This document shows positions 16,665 through 25,328 of a stretch of DNA of 64,000 nt, one piece after another; positions within the stretch are counted from its first letter, which is position 1, and each line of letters starts with the position of its first letter. Location: positions 868,001-932,000 of the forward strand of contig JASGHO010000001.1 in assembly GCA_047602305.1 (NCBI GenBank). Reading direction: 5' to 3'. A program made the position numbers and the translations under genes. Origin of the DNA: Ancrocorticia sp047602305. Its GTDB lineage: Bacteria > Actinomycetota > Actinomycetes > Actinomycetales > Actinomycetaceae. The notes beneath the pieces are model-generated. The model had not been told where the DNA came from. It did not search any database and saw only the letters and a list, made by a program, of their open reading frames with translations.

Positions 16665-18734
16665 GTGGTGCAAGTAGATTCTCTCGTCGGTTCCGTTGTT
16701 GACGGACGTTATGCCGTAACCGCCCGGATTGCCCGGGGCGGCATGGCCACCGTGTATCGTGCGCGCGATACCCGGCTGGAACGCGACGTCGCGCTCAAGC
16801 TCATGCATCCTCACCTTGCTGAGCAGCCGGGCTTCACAGAGCGCTTCACCAAGGAGGCGCGGGCCGCCGCGAGCCTGTCCAGTCCCTACGTGGTTTCGGT
16901 ACACGACCGCGGCGTGTGGAACAGCGCCCAGGGCAACTTTGCCTACCTCGTCATGGAGTGCGTGGATGGCCCAGATGTTCGTTCCGAACTCACGCGCCTG
17001 GGCAGTTTCAATCTTGCCTCCGCGTTGATTCTCACCGAGCAGACGCTGCGCGCCCTGGCTGCCGCGCACCGGGCCGGTCTCGCCCACCGCGACGTCAAGC
17101 CGGAGAACGTGCTACTCACGGAGCCGCTGCCTCCCGTCCGCTTGTTTGAGCAGCCCACAATTCACGCCAAGGTCACCGATTTTGGGCTGGCCAGGATTGT
17201 TTCGTCGACGACGACGGCGTCCTCCACCCCGCTCATGGGAACCATCAACTACGTGGCGCCCGAGATCATCACCTCGGAGAGTGCCTCAGCCACCTCTGAT
17301 CTTTACTCGGTGGGCATCATGCTCTACGAGTTCCTCACCGGCGAGTTGCCTTTCCAGGCCGATACCGCGATCGCCACCGCCTACAAGCACATCAACAATC
17401 CGATGCCGCGCGTGAGTGAGAAAGCGGACTGGATTCCCGCCTCGGTGGATTCGTTCATCGCACTACTCACCGCCAAGAATCCTGAGAACCGGCCTGCGAA
17501 TGGCGCTGAGGCACTCGCGGCGCTGCGCGCCATCATTCCCGGGATTCCCGAAGAGGATCTCATCCGCCGCATCCCCGTGGTGCCAATCCGCCCTGCTGGC
17601 TCGGCGCCCACGGATTCGGTTCCGCCGATGATCTTCCCCGAAGGCAAGGTTGCGCCCACCCAAACCATGCCTGCGGTCCCTCCCACCGCCGTTCTCTCGC
17701 CGGTTTCTCCAGGCAGCCCGGAGCACATCGCCTCCCCTGCCGAGCCTCGTGAGGCGGTGACGCGCGAATCGGTGGCTCCCACGGAGATCGCTTTCGATGA
17801 GATTGTTACTGGCGTACCCGCCGCAACAACCGCCGCACCCACGAAGCCGAAGCGACGCCGGAAGCTGCTGGGCGCCGTCGTCGTCCTTCTGGTGTTGCTT
17901 GGTGGCGTTGTTGGAGGCTGGTACTTCACCTCAGGGCCGGGGCAGCGGGTGAACGTGCCGGACGTCGTCGGGCAAACCTACGAGCAGGCGCAACAGGTTC
18001 TGGCGGGTGAGGGGTTGGACAGCACGCTGCAGCGGGACTACTCCGATGACGTGGCGGTCGATCACGTCATCACCACCGAGCCGGGCCCCGGTGGCAAGAT
18101 TCATCCGGACGCTGCCGTGGCGATCATCGTCTCTCTCGGTATCGAGCAGGTGCAGGTTCCGGCCTTCGAGGGCCTGTCCGTTGAGGAGGCGCGCGAGGCC
18201 GCGAAGGCCGGGCGGGTGACCCTCAACGAGCGCGAAGAGTACTCGAATGAGGTTCCGCTTGGGCGGGTGATTTCGCAGGGAACGGCTGCGCAGACCACCG
18301 TTAATCATGATTCTGCCGTGGATATCGTGGTTTCCAAGGGCCGCGAGCCCGTCAAGATTCCTGACGTCTCGGGCAAGGCTGAAGCGGACGCCGTCGCAGC
18401 CCTGGAAGAAGCCGGACTTGTTCACGAGACGGCCACCGAATTCTCGGACACCATCGCCAAGGGAACGGTCATCTCGCAAGATCCCGCAAGCGGCGGCACG
18501 CTCTACCGCGGTGACACCGTCAAGCTAACGGTCTCCCAGGGCCCCGAGTTCATCCCGGTACCCAATGTGTTCGCCAAGTCCGAGGCCGAAGCCGTCGCTA
18601 TTCTTGAAGAGGCCGGGTTCACCGTCAAGGTGAAGTACGAGCTGGGCGGATTCCTCGGGCTGGTACGCGAACAGTCCCCCGCCAGCGGGCAGACGGCCCG
18701 CGTGGGCAGCGAAATCACCATCTCGGTGGTGTAG
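16665..18734 (+). CDS. Transmembrane Ser/Thr protein kinase with four PASTA domains (PknL/PknB type)
   Basis: The 689-residue protein has an N-terminal Hanks kinase domain: glycine loop RIARGGMATVYRARD, catalytic HRDVKPENVLL, DFGLAR and the GTINYVAPE activation segment. A Pro-rich juxtamembrane linker and one helix (about residues 402-420) follow. Four extracellular PASTA repeats begin near residues 433, 500, 565 and 630. These bind muropeptides or lipid II in related kinases, so the protein probably couples wall status to phosphorylation. Position next to the Rv2175c-type gene suggests PknL orthology; as I recall, mycobacterial PknL lacks PASTA repeats. Its last 29 coding bases and following 5 bases recur at 19408-19441. 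Confidence 0.93.
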   Translation: MVQVDSLVGSVVDGRYAVTARIARGGMATVYRARDTRLERDVALKLMHPHLAEQPGFTERFTKEARAAASLSSPYVVSVHDRGVWNSAQGNFAYLVMECVDGPDVRSELTRLGSFNLASALILTEQTLRALAAAHRAGLAHRDVKPENVLLTEPLPPVRLFEQPTIHAKVTDFGLARIVSSTTTASSTPLMGTINYVAPEIITSESASATSDLYSVGIMLYEFLTGELPFQADTAIATAYKHINNPMPRVSEKADWIPASVDSFIALLTAKNPENRPANGAEALAALRAIIPGIPEEDLIRRIPVVPIRPAGSAPTDSVPPMIFPEGKVAPTQTMPAVPPTAVLSPVSPGSPEHIASPAEPREAVTRESVAPTEIAFDEIVTGVPAATTAAPTKPKRRRKLLGAVVVLLVLLGGVVGGWYFTSGPGQRVNVPDVVGQTYEQAQQVLAGEGLDSTLQRDYSDDVAVDHVITTEPGPGGKIHPDAAVAIIVSLGIEQVQVPAFEGLSVEEAREAAKAGRVTLNEREEYSNEVPLGRVISQGTAAQTTVNHDSAVDIVVSKGREPVKIPDVSGKAEADAVAALEEAGLVHETATEFSDTIAKGTVISQDPASGGTLYRGDTVKLTVSQGPEFIPVPNVFAKSEAEAVAILEEAGFTVKVKYELGGFLGLVREQSPASGQTARVGSEITISVV

Positions 18735-18739
18735 GAGTA
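18706..18739 (+). repeat. 34-bp direct repeat at the kinase 3' end, copy 1
   Basis: Starts in the last codons of the PASTA kinase gene (GCAGCGAAATCACCATCTCG and onward), includes its TAG stop and ends GGAGTA. An exact copy lies at 19408-19441, 668 bp further on. Confidence 0.95.
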
Positions 18740-18866
18740 GGTATCCTCTGGCGATTGGCGACAGGATCCGTCGTTGTAAAATTTTGTTTAGTGATTCCAG
18801 TAAAGCGGTTCTAGTGATCCAGGACACTATAATCAAAGAAAGCGCTCAGAATCGAGGCTGAGAATC

Positions 18867-19373
18867 ATGGACACCAGACAATTGAGAACAATCAATCCAA
18901 TCCGGGCCCTCATCGTGGGGATTTTGCCAATTCTTCTGTACTTTGGCCTCTCCGAAATTTGGCCGAGATGGTCTATGGCCTCGCTTCTGCTGGGTCTGGC
19001 ACTTGCAGCTGTGCTCGTGAGCTTTCTCTTTATGAGAAGAGGAAGAGAAGCGGTCCTTGAGTCGGTTGTGGCAGCATCCGTGAACACGGTGATAGTCGCC
19101 GTGATCGTACTGTTTGTCGGGTTGAGAGATTCCGGGCTATACGTACTATTACTTGTTGCCGTGCCATTGGTAGCGGTTATTCCGCTTGTACTGATTACGC
19201 TGCGTGATCAGACACCACGAGTAGCCACGTTGATCGCCGCTGTAGTAGTGATTGGCTGGGGCATCATGCATGGCCTCGGAATCGGGTTCTATTTCATCAT
19301 CCCGGGACTTTCACTCCTCATCGCTGCTACCACAGCATTCCTCAACCAGGACAACCACGTTATGCGTTATTGA
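18867..19373 (+). CDS. Hypothetical membrane protein in an AT-richer inserted segment
   Basis: A 168-residue protein with five or so hydrophobic helices, for example ALIVGILPILLYFGL, LLLGLALAAVLVSFLF, VIVAVIVLFVGL and FIIPGLSLLIAATTAFL. I do not recognise the family. The surrounding 18740-19407 is visibly richer in A+T than its neighbours and lies between two exact 34-bp repeats, which suggests insertion. The start ATG is at 18867 (MDTRQLRTINPIRALIVG), with a GAGGCTGAGAATC leader and no strong Shine-Dalgarno. Confidence 0.65.
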   Translation: MDTRQLRTINPIRALIVGILPILLYFGLSEIWPRWSMASLLLGLALAAVLVSFLFMRRGREAVLESVVAASVNTVIVAVIVLFVGLRDSGLYVLLLVAVPLVAVIPLVLITLRDQTPRVATLIAAVVVIGWGIMHGLGIGFYFIIPGLSLLIAATTAFLNQDNHVMRY

Positions 19374-19407
19374 GGCGATTCCGTGGGAGAGCACACGGCT
19401 AGCTTGA

Positions 19408-19441
19408 GCAGCGAAATCACCATCTCGGTGGTGTAGGAGTA
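19408..19441 (+). repeat. 34-bp direct repeat, copy 2 (echo of the kinase 3' end)
   Basis: Exact copy of 18706-18739, stop codon included, ending 7 bp before the next small gene. Probably the right boundary of an insertion or the product of a duplication. Confidence 0.95.
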
Positions 19442-19447
19442 CAAACC

Positions 19448-19654
19448 ATGAAACTACTCAGACTCTTGGCATTTCTGCTTCTCTGGGCCCTTCTTACTGA
19501 AGCGTTGCCATACGTCGGGATTTACGGAGCACTCACTCGGCGGCTCATCGCCGCCGGAATCGTCCTCGTCCTCGCTTTCGTGTACACCTCACGCCGCCAC
19601 AACAAAGGCATCGGAACAATCAACGGAGTGGAGAACGTGCGGGACCATTCCTGA
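19448..19654 (+). CDS. Small hypothetical membrane protein
   Basis: A 68-residue protein with two hydrophobic helices (LLRLLAFLLLWALLTEALPYVGIYG and LIAAGIVLVLAFVYTS) and a basic tail. GTAGGAGTACAAACC precedes the ATG, so the echoed 34-bp repeat supplies its GGAG ribosome binding site. Function unknown. A bidirectional terminator follows. Confidence 0.6.
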   Translation: MKLLRLLAFLLLWALLTEALPYVGIYGALTRRLIAAGIVLVLAFVYTSRRHNKGIGTINGVENVRDHS

Positions 19655-19703
19655 CAAGCAGACAGGTCTAGGACGTTGAAGCGATCCTGGCTGTTGAAAC
19701 AGT

Positions 19704-19753
19704 TGAAACAAGTAGTGCGCGAGGTTGAGCAACCTCGCGCACTACTTGTTTCA
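19704..19753. terminator. Bidirectional terminator between the small membrane gene and aroG
   Basis: A perfect inverted repeat of 24 bp per arm with a 2-nt centre (TGAAACAAGTAGTGCGCGAG and onward). It ends in TTGTTTCAG on the plus strand and the same on the minus strand. It lies between the convergent genes ending at 19654 and 19792. Confidence 0.9.
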
Positions 19754-19791
19754 GTTAGCTGCCACGAAAGTTCGTGGACCGAATTGGTGCG

Positions 19792-21150
19792 TCAGCCCTT
19801 GACGGAGCTCAGCTCCTCGGCCACCAGAAACGCCATTTCGAGCGACTGCTGGTGGTTGAGGCGCGGATCCACGAGGGTCTCGTAGCGCTCGCCCAGCGTG
19901 CCCTCGACAACTTCCTCCGAACCGCCGAGAACCTCGGTGACGTCGTCGCCGGTGAGCTCCACGTGGATGCCACCGGGGTGGGTGCCCAGGTCCTGGTGCA
20001 CCGCGAAGAAGCCACGGATCTCGTCCATGATGGAGGTGAGGCGGCGGGTCTTGAGCCCGTTCGCCGCGGTGATGGTGTTGCCGTGCATCGGGTCGGTCAC
20101 CCAGGTGACCGGGCGTCCGTCATCGCGCACGGCCTCCACCAGCGGCGGAAGCAGGTCGCGGATGGCCTCGGCACCCATGCGGGTGATGAAGGTGAGGCGG
20201 CCCGGCTCGGCCTGGGGGTTGAGCTTGTCGATGAGGGCGATGGCGTCCGCGGGCGTCGTCGTCGGTCCCAACTTCACACCGATGGGGTTGCGCACGTGCG
20301 AGAGCATCTCCACGTGGGCGCCGTCCAACTCGCGGGTGCGCTCACCGATCCAGAGGAAGTGGGCGGAGGTGTTGTAGGGGGTGCCGGTGCGCGAATCGAT
20401 GCGCGTCATGGCGTCCTCGTAGGGCAGCAGCAGCGCCTCGTGCGAGGAGAACATGTCCACCGTACGGAGGTTGTCCATGTCCACGCCGGCGGCGCGCATG
20501 AAGCGCATGGCGCGATCGATCTCGGCCGCGAACTGCTCGTAGCGAGCGTACGCGGGGTTCGTCATGAAGCCCTTGTTCCACTCGTGCACCTTCGACAGGT
20601 CGGCGAAACCACCGGTGGTGAAGGCGCGCATCAGGTTGAGCGTGGAAACCGAACGCTCGTAGGCCTCAATCAGGCGATGCGGATCCGGAACGCGCGCTTC
20701 CTCGGTGAACTCGTGGCCGTTGACGGCGTCGCCCATGTAGGAGGGCAGCGAGACGCCACCGAAGGTCTCCATCGGGTTCGAGCGCGGCTTCGCGTACTGG
20801 CCAGCCATGCGGCCAATCTTCACCACCGGAACCGAGGCGCCGTAGGTGAGCACCACAGCCATCTGGAGCAGGGTCCGGATGCGCGAACGGATGCGCAGCG
20901 CGCCCGAATCGGCAAACAACTCGGCACAGTCCCCACCCATGAGCACGAAGGCCTCGCCACGCTCGGCCTGCCCCATCTGCTTCTTCAGGTGATCGGCCTC
21001 GCCAGCAAAGATCAGCGGAGGCAGGGAACGCAGATAGGAGACGGCTGTGTCGAGTTCGCCCTGATCGGGCCACGCGGGCTGGTGTTTCGCTGGCTTCTCA
21101 CGCCAAGCTTCAATAGCGGCCAAGGTTGCCTCATCTGCGTCGTCAAACAT
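19792..21150 (-). CDS. aroG: 3-deoxy-7-phosphoheptulonate synthase, class II
   Basis: The 452-residue enzyme condenses phosphoenolpyruvate with erythrose 4-phosphate, the first step of the shikimate pathway. It is the plant/actinobacterial class II type: KHQPAWPDQ, LPPLIFAGEADHLKKQM, FVLMGGDCAELF with the metal-site Cys, and WVTDPMHGNT near the C-terminus. The length matches M. tuberculosis AroG (about 460). The frame opens 27 codons earlier, but the ATG at 21150 has TAGAAT 7 nt upstream and no Shine-Dalgarno, pointing to a leaderless mRNA. It corresponds in position to Rv2178c. Confidence 0.95.
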   Translation of the reverse strand: MFDDADEATLAAIEAWREKPAKHQPAWPDQGELDTAVSYLRSLPPLIFAGEADHLKKQMGQAERGEAFVLMGGDCAELFADSGALRIRSRIRTLLQMAVVLTYGASVPVVKIGRMAGQYAKPRSNPMETFGGVSLPSYMGDAVNGHEFTEEARVPDPHRLIEAYERSVSTLNLMRAFTTGGFADLSKVHEWNKGFMTNPAYARYEQFAAEIDRAMRFMRAAGVDMDNLRTVDMFSSHEALLLPYEDAMTRIDSRTGTPYNTSAHFLWIGERTRELDGAHVEMLSHVRNPIGVKLGPTTTPADAIALIDKLNPQAEPGRLTFITRMGAEAIRDLLPPLVEAVRDDGRPVTWVTDPMHGNTITAANGLKTRRLTSIMDEIRGFFAVHQDLGTHPGGIHVELTGDDVTEVLGGSEEVVEGTLGERYETLVDPRLNHQQSLEMAFLVAEELSSVKG

Positions 21151-21157
21151 GAGGGAG

Positions 21158-21163
21158 ATTCTA
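21158..21163 (-). promoter_or_regulatory. Probable -10 box of a leaderless aroG mRNA
   Basis: TAGAAT on the minus strand, 7 nt before the ATG at 21150. Confidence 0.65.
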
Positions 21164-21177
21164 ACGCGCAAAGCATG

Positions 21178-21223
21178 CCCCGCCGGTACCCGTTCTATCC
21201 AATGGACGCGGGGACCGGCGGGG
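21178..21223 (-). terminator. Hairpin between pfp and aroG
   Basis: CCCCGCCGGT pairs with ACCGGCGGGG (10 bp) with further inner pairing CCCG/CGGG. It lies about 120 nt after the pfp stop and just upstream of the aroG -10 box. No U-run. Confidence 0.5.
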
Positions 21224-21340
21224 CCGTGCATTATGCGGTTATGAGGAGCGTGTTCCGGCTGGGAAATGCGCTCCCATCAGGTGTTCATTCCGCTAACGGG
21301 CCGGACACTTTCCGGGCCGAACGCTTTGTCAGAGATTCGC

Positions 21341-22552
21341 TCAGCGACCCTTGACTTCCTGGCCCAGCTCGGCCATGGTCTCCACGAACCAGTCCTGGGT
21401 GATGTCGAAGGCCTTGTGGCCCTTGATGCGCGGGAAGGGGATGGAGGTGAGAACGTTGCCGTTCTCCTCATCGTGGCCCACAACGCCGGCCTTGCCGGAG
21501 AAGGCGCACTCAACCGCGAGGTCGACCATGCCCTTGATGAGGCGCAGATCGTCAGCGTTGGCGTGCCAGGCGCGGGAGAAGTAACCCGACTTCTGCACCA
21601 TGACCTTCTCGGCGCCAATCTTGTCCGCGAACTGCTTGGCGAACCACTGGCCGGGGTTGATGGTATCCAGCTTGACGTGACCGAAGGGATCGCGCTCGAC
21701 TTCCTCGCCGTTGGCTTCCTTCTCGGCGATGATCTCTTCGACGCCAGCACCCTCGGAGAGGAAGATGTTGACGTTGCCGAGCTCATCCATGATGCCGCGC
21801 AGGCGGGTGGCCTCGGCGTCCAGGTCGATGGCCATCTCGGGCAGGTACACGGCGTGCACGTCCCAACGCTCCTGGGAGAGGCCGAGGGACGGTGCCCACT
21901 CCTGCTTCTTGACCCAGTTGTGGTAGTAGTTGGCGGCCTGAGCGGTGAGGTAACCGCAGGCGCGGCCCATGACCTCGTGCACGATGAGCATGCGCGGGTT
22001 GGAGCGGTGCTCGCCGATGATGTGCTGGGCGAAGTCCGAGGACTCCTCAGCGGCGGTCATGGCGCCGAGGGACTGGCGAATCGGAACGATGTCGTTGTCG
22101 ATCGTCTTGGGCAGGCCCACGACGGTCAGCGCGTAATCGTTCTCGGCCAGGTAGGCGGCGAGATCGGCTGCGGTGGTGTTGGTGTCATCGCCACCGATGG
22201 TGTGCAGGACGTCCACGCCGTCCTTGCGCAGCTGCTCGGCTGCGACCTCAAGCGGGTTCTCGCCTTCCTTGACGAGGCCGCGCTCCACCAGGTTCTTGGC
22301 GTTGGTGAGCTTGACGCGGGAGTTGCCGATCGGCGATCCACCGAACTTGTGCAGGATGGCGGCGTTCTTGCGGCCCTCCTCGTCGATGACGATGAAGTTG
22401 CCGGTCAGCAGGCCGTGGTAGCCGTACTGGTAGGCAATGATCTCCACATCGGGAGCGATTTCGTTGTAGCGCTCAATGAGGCCGCCCACGGCGGAGGAGA
22501 GACAGGGGGCGAACCCACCGGCAGTAAGTAGTGCGACGCGACGGACAGTCAT
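21341..22552 (-). CDS. pfp: Pyrophosphate-dependent 6-phosphofructokinase
   Basis: The 403-residue enzyme phosphorylates fructose 6-phosphate at C1, reversibly if PPi is the donor. The phosphofructokinase core is clear: LLTAGGFAPCLSSAVGG, TIGGDDTNTTAA and GLPKTIDNDI. Asp in GGDD (Gly in ATP enzymes) and Lys in PKTIDND (Gly in ATP enzymes) are the two positions that mark PPi-dependent enzymes, so PPi use is expected. GGAAGG 6 nt before the ATG supports the start. It stands alone between aroG and a divergent membrane protein gene. Confidence 0.92.
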   Translation of the reverse strand: MTVRRVALLTAGGFAPCLSSAVGGLIERYNEIAPDVEIIAYQYGYHGLLTGNFIVIDEEGRKNAAILHKFGGSPIGNSRVKLTNAKNLVERGLVKEGENPLEVAAEQLRKDGVDVLHTIGGDDTNTTAADLAAYLAENDYALTVVGLPKTIDNDIVPIRQSLGAMTAAEESSDFAQHIIGEHRSNPRMLIVHEVMGRACGYLTAQAANYYHNWVKKQEWAPSLGLSQERWDVHAVYLPEMAIDLDAEATRLRGIMDELGNVNIFLSEGAGVEEIIAEKEANGEEVERDPFGHVKLDTINPGQWFAKQFADKIGAEKVMVQKSGYFSRAWHANADDLRLIKGMVDLAVECAFSGKAGVVGHDEENGNVLTSIPFPRIKGHKAFDITQDWFVETMAELGQEVKGR

Positions 22553-22650
22553 CGTTTACCTTCCAATTGACATTCATGGAGCGCTGAGCCGGGCCGAACC
22601 CGCCAAGCGCAATGAGACACAGATATGTCCTCGAGCATTCTAGCGGGCGG

Positions 22651-22656
22651 TAGTCT
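22651..22656 (+). promoter_or_regulatory. Probable -10 box of a leaderless mRNA (membrane protein gene)
   Basis: TAGTCT, 7 nt before the ATG at 22664. Confidence 0.6.
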
Positions 22657-22663
22657 TGATGCC

Positions 22664-23269
22664 ATGCCAGATAGGACGAATCCTGAGATTCCCGACGAGG
22701 AATTCGAGCAACGGTGGAACGAGATCGCCGCCGACTTGTCGGATCTAGAGACCTTGGACCCGGAGGGGTCGGGCGCTACGTCACGTTCCTCGGTGAGTAA
22801 GATCGCAGATGAGCGCCGCTTTACGGCCCGTTCCTCTCTGCTCTCGCCCGATCCGGAACCTTTGGAGGACACGCCCAGTTCACGTGATTCTTCGTTCGAC
22901 GACGACGCCCGCGGCGTACGTTCTTCGTCCGGTCCCGCTTCTTCCGGTCCCAGGGATTGGACACCGGCCGAGGAGTCCGACGAGGGCTCTGGGGCGGCGA
23001 GTTTCCTGGACTTTCCGGACGCCGTCGGCATTCTGGGGTCCGGGGCGGAGGAACCTCCCGCCAGTTCGCCGTACTTCCGGGTGCTGTGGATCGTCGCCGT
23101 GGTTGCGATCATCGCCAGCATCGTCATGGCCTTCGGATGGCTGCCGGGCGGCGGCTTCCTCGCTGGCGCGTTGGGATTCGCCGGGTTTGGTTGCGGCGCG
23201 TTCGCAGCGTTCGCCTCCGCACCGCGCCAAGAGGACGTCGATCCGTTCGACGACGGCGCCCGCGTGTAA
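22664..23269 (+). CDS. Acidic hypothetical protein with C-terminal membrane helices
   Basis: The 201-residue protein has a highly charged, Ser/Asp/Glu-rich N-terminal 130 residues starting MPDRTNPEIPDEEFEQRWNE, then two hydrophobic segments (LWIVAVVAIIASIVMAFGWL and a Gly/Ala-rich GFLAGALGFAGFGCGAFAAFA). The opening resembles small actinobacterial proteins of unknown role. The frame opens 13 codons earlier, but the ATG at 22664 has TAGTCT at 7 nt and no Shine-Dalgarno. The last codons (DDGARV) and stop are echoed at 23439-23478. Confidence 0.7.
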   Translation: MPDRTNPEIPDEEFEQRWNEIAADLSDLETLDPEGSGATSRSSVSKIADERRFTARSSLLSPDPEPLEDTPSSRDSSFDDDARGVRSSSGPASSGPRDWTPAEESDEGSGAASFLDFPDAVGILGSGAEEPPASSPYFRVLWIVAVVAIIASIVMAFGWLPGGGFLAGALGFAGFGCGAFAAFASAPRQEDVDPFDDGARV

Positions 23270-23287
23270 CGTACGCACGTGGTCACG
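23248..23287 (+). repeat. 40-bp direct repeat at a gene 3' end, copy 1
   Basis: Begins CGACGACGGCGCCCGCGTGT and includes the TAA stop of the upstream membrane protein gene, ending GTGGTCACG. The copy at 23439-23478 differs at one base. Confidence 0.93.
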
Positions 23288-23342
23288 TCTCCCCGCCTCA
23301 CCCCTCCTTTCCTGACCTCACCTCGCGCCACCTCGCGCCACC

Positions 23343-23427
23343 CGAAAGGATTGAGCTTTTCGGAAAGGATTGAGCCGCGGGAACGTGTTGCCGGGCTCAA
23401 TCCTTTCCATTTTCCTCAATTCTTTGG
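23343..23427 (-). repeat. 85-bp palindromic dispersed repeat, copy 2
   Basis: Inverted copy of the element at 2854-2938. Terminal arms and the GGAAAGGATTGAGC stem are conserved, as is the CGAAAAG/GAAAAT spacer asymmetry. The apical loop differs (GGAACGTGTTGCC). It lies inside a 151-bp block bounded by the 40-bp direct repeats. Confidence 0.85.
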
Positions 23428-23438
23428 AAGTACACAGG

Positions 23439-23478
23439 CGACGACGGCGCCCGCGTGTGACGTACGCACGTGGTCACG
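23439..23478 (+). repeat. 40-bp direct repeat, copy 2 (echo of a gene 3' end)
   Basis: Matches 23248-23287 at 39 of 40 bases. The single change turns the TAA stop into TGA, still a stop. Confidence 0.93.
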
Positions 23479-23523
23479 ACGTCGTCGTACATCCGCGTGT
23501 CAAAATATGTCGGAGGCGTGTTC

Positions 23524-23529
23524 TAGGCT
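23524..23529 (+). promoter_or_regulatory. Probable -10 box of a leaderless mRNA (DEDD/GIY-YIG gene)
   Basis: TAGGCT, 6 nt before the ATG at 23536. Confidence 0.55.
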
Positions 23530-23535
23530 GTCCCC

Positions 23536-25317
23536 ATGAAGAAATCGTTGCGTGCACCCACTACCGGGCGTCGCCTTGACCTGGAGCGTCATCGTGCTCC
23601 CGAGGGCCAGATGGCCTTTGAGGAGCTGGGGACGCCACTGGAGGAGGTGACGTTCGTCGTTGTCGATCTGGAGACTACCGGTGGCCCACCGGAGCTGCAC
23701 TCCATCACCGAGTTCGGGGCGGTGAAGGTGCGCGGCGGCGAGGTACTGGGCGAGTTCTCCACGCTGGTGGATCCCGGGGTGCCAATTCCGCCCTTCATCA
23801 CGGTGCTCACCGGAATCACCACCGCGATGGTGTACGGGGCGCCCGATATTTCCTCGGTAATGCCGGCGTTTCTGGAGTTTCTTGGAGAAAGCCCGGACAC
23901 GGTGCTGGTGGCGCACAACGCGCGCTTTGACGTGAGCCATCTCAAGGCCGCGGCGGCCGGGCTGGAATTGCCGTGGCCGAAGGTACGTGTGGCGGATACG
24001 GTCAAGCTCGCGCGCAGGGTGTTTACCAGGGACGAGACCCCCAACTACAAGCTCGGCACGCTCGCGCAACTGGTACGAGCCACTGTGACTCCCACGCACC
24101 GGGCGCTCGATGACGCCCGCGCCACCGTGGATGTGCTGCATGCGATTCTGGGGCGGATGGGGCCGCTCGGGGTCACCCATCTGGAAGATCTCGTCACCGC
24201 CGCGGACCCGGTTCCGGCAAAGCGCAGGAAGAAGGCCACGCTGGCGGACGGGCTTCCCCACTCGCCCGGTGTGTACCGCTTTATTGGGCCGGGGGATGCG
24301 GTGATGTACGTCGGCACCTCGAACAACCTCTACAAGCGGGTGCGCACCTACTTCACGGCGGCGGAAACCCGCAAACGGATCGCAGAGATGGTGGACATCG
24401 CGGTGGCGGTGGAAGCAACTCCCACCGCCACCGTGCTGGAGGCCTCCATTCTGGAGCTGCGCCAGATTGCCGAACTTGATCCGCCCTACAACCGCAGGTC
24501 GCGGCGGCCGGAAACCCGGCCATGGTTGGTCCTCACGCAGGAGGCGCATCCGCGTTTGAAAACAACCCGGCAGCTCCCGATGGAGATGCTGGAGCAGGCA
24601 TTGGGGCCGTTTAGCTCCGGATCGCAGGCGCGGCGGGTGGCCGAGATCATCGCGGAGGAGGCACAGCTGCGCACCTGCACCACGCGGCTGCCGCGGATTC
24701 CGCGGGCCACTGCCTCGGCCTGCCATCTGTGGTCGATGGGGCGATGCGCCGCGCCTTGCGTGGTGGAGCCGGAAGAAGGATGCGAAGGGGTGGACATGCC
24801 TGCGCTCACGCGCACGCAGCAGATCCTCGGTGGAGAGAGCGAACTGATCTGGAAGCATCAGATCGAACGGTTTACACACTTGGCGGCGCAGGAGCGCTTC
24901 GAGCAGGCGGCCGCCGAACGTGATCGGTTGGCCTCCCTCATTGCGGTGCAACGCCGCAAAGAGCGGGTGCTGCCGGTGATGCGCGCTCCCGAGATCGTTG
25001 CCGCAGCGCGCGAAAAAGGCTGGTGGGAGATCGCCGTGATCCGCTACGGAAGGCTGGCGGGAACCGCGCGGGCCGGGGCGGATCAAGATCCGCCCACGGT
25101 GGCCGAAGAGCTGCGGGTGAGCGCGGAGATTGTTACGGAACCGGTGATCGCCGGTGAGGCAGCATCCATTGAGGAGACGGAAATTCTACTCAACTGGCTG
25201 TGGCGGGAAAATACTCGGCTGTTGAGTTTCGAGGGGCCGCTGCCGCTGGCACTACCACGGCGCAGCGCGGCACGCCACAAGGTGCCGCAACGCGAACGGA
25301 TCGTTGACCTAGACTAG
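23536..25317 (+). CDS. DEDD exonuclease fused to a UvrC-like GIY-YIG domain
   Basis: In this 593-residue protein, residues 35-205 form a DnaQ-type exonuclease: VVDLETTG, VAHNARFDVSHL and HRALDDARAT. Residues 235-320 form a GIY-YIG nuclease (GVYRFIGPGDAVMYVGTSNNLYKRVRTYF) as in UvrC, and the rest resembles the UvrC mid-region (ATVLEASILELRQIAELDPPYNRR). Fusions of this kind are typical of actinobacteria (Rv2191 in M. tuberculosis) and are assumed to act in DNA repair or proofreading; the substrate is not established. The start has no Shine-Dalgarno. It is followed by a strong terminator. Confidence 0.88.
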   Translation: MKKSLRAPTTGRRLDLERHRAPEGQMAFEELGTPLEEVTFVVVDLETTGGPPELHSITEFGAVKVRGGEVLGEFSTLVDPGVPIPPFITVLTGITTAMVYGAPDISSVMPAFLEFLGESPDTVLVAHNARFDVSHLKAAAAGLELPWPKVRVADTVKLARRVFTRDETPNYKLGTLAQLVRATVTPTHRALDDARATVDVLHAILGRMGPLGVTHLEDLVTAADPVPAKRRKKATLADGLPHSPGVYRFIGPGDAVMYVGTSNNLYKRVRTYFTAAETRKRIAEMVDIAVAVEATPTATVLEASILELRQIAELDPPYNRRSRRPETRPWLVLTQEAHPRLKTTRQLPMEMLEQALGPFSSGSQARRVAEIIAEEAQLRTCTTRLPRIPRATASACHLWSMGRCAAPCVVEPEEGCEGVDMPALTRTQQILGGESELIWKHQIERFTHLAAQERFEQAAAERDRLASLIAVQRRKERVLPVMRAPEIVAAAREKGWWEIAVIRYGRLAGTARAGADQDPPTVAEELRVSAEIVTEPVIAGEAASIEETEILLNWLWRENTRLLSFEGPLPLALPRRSAARHKVPQRERIVDLD

Positions 25318-25328
25318 AAGCATTGGAA

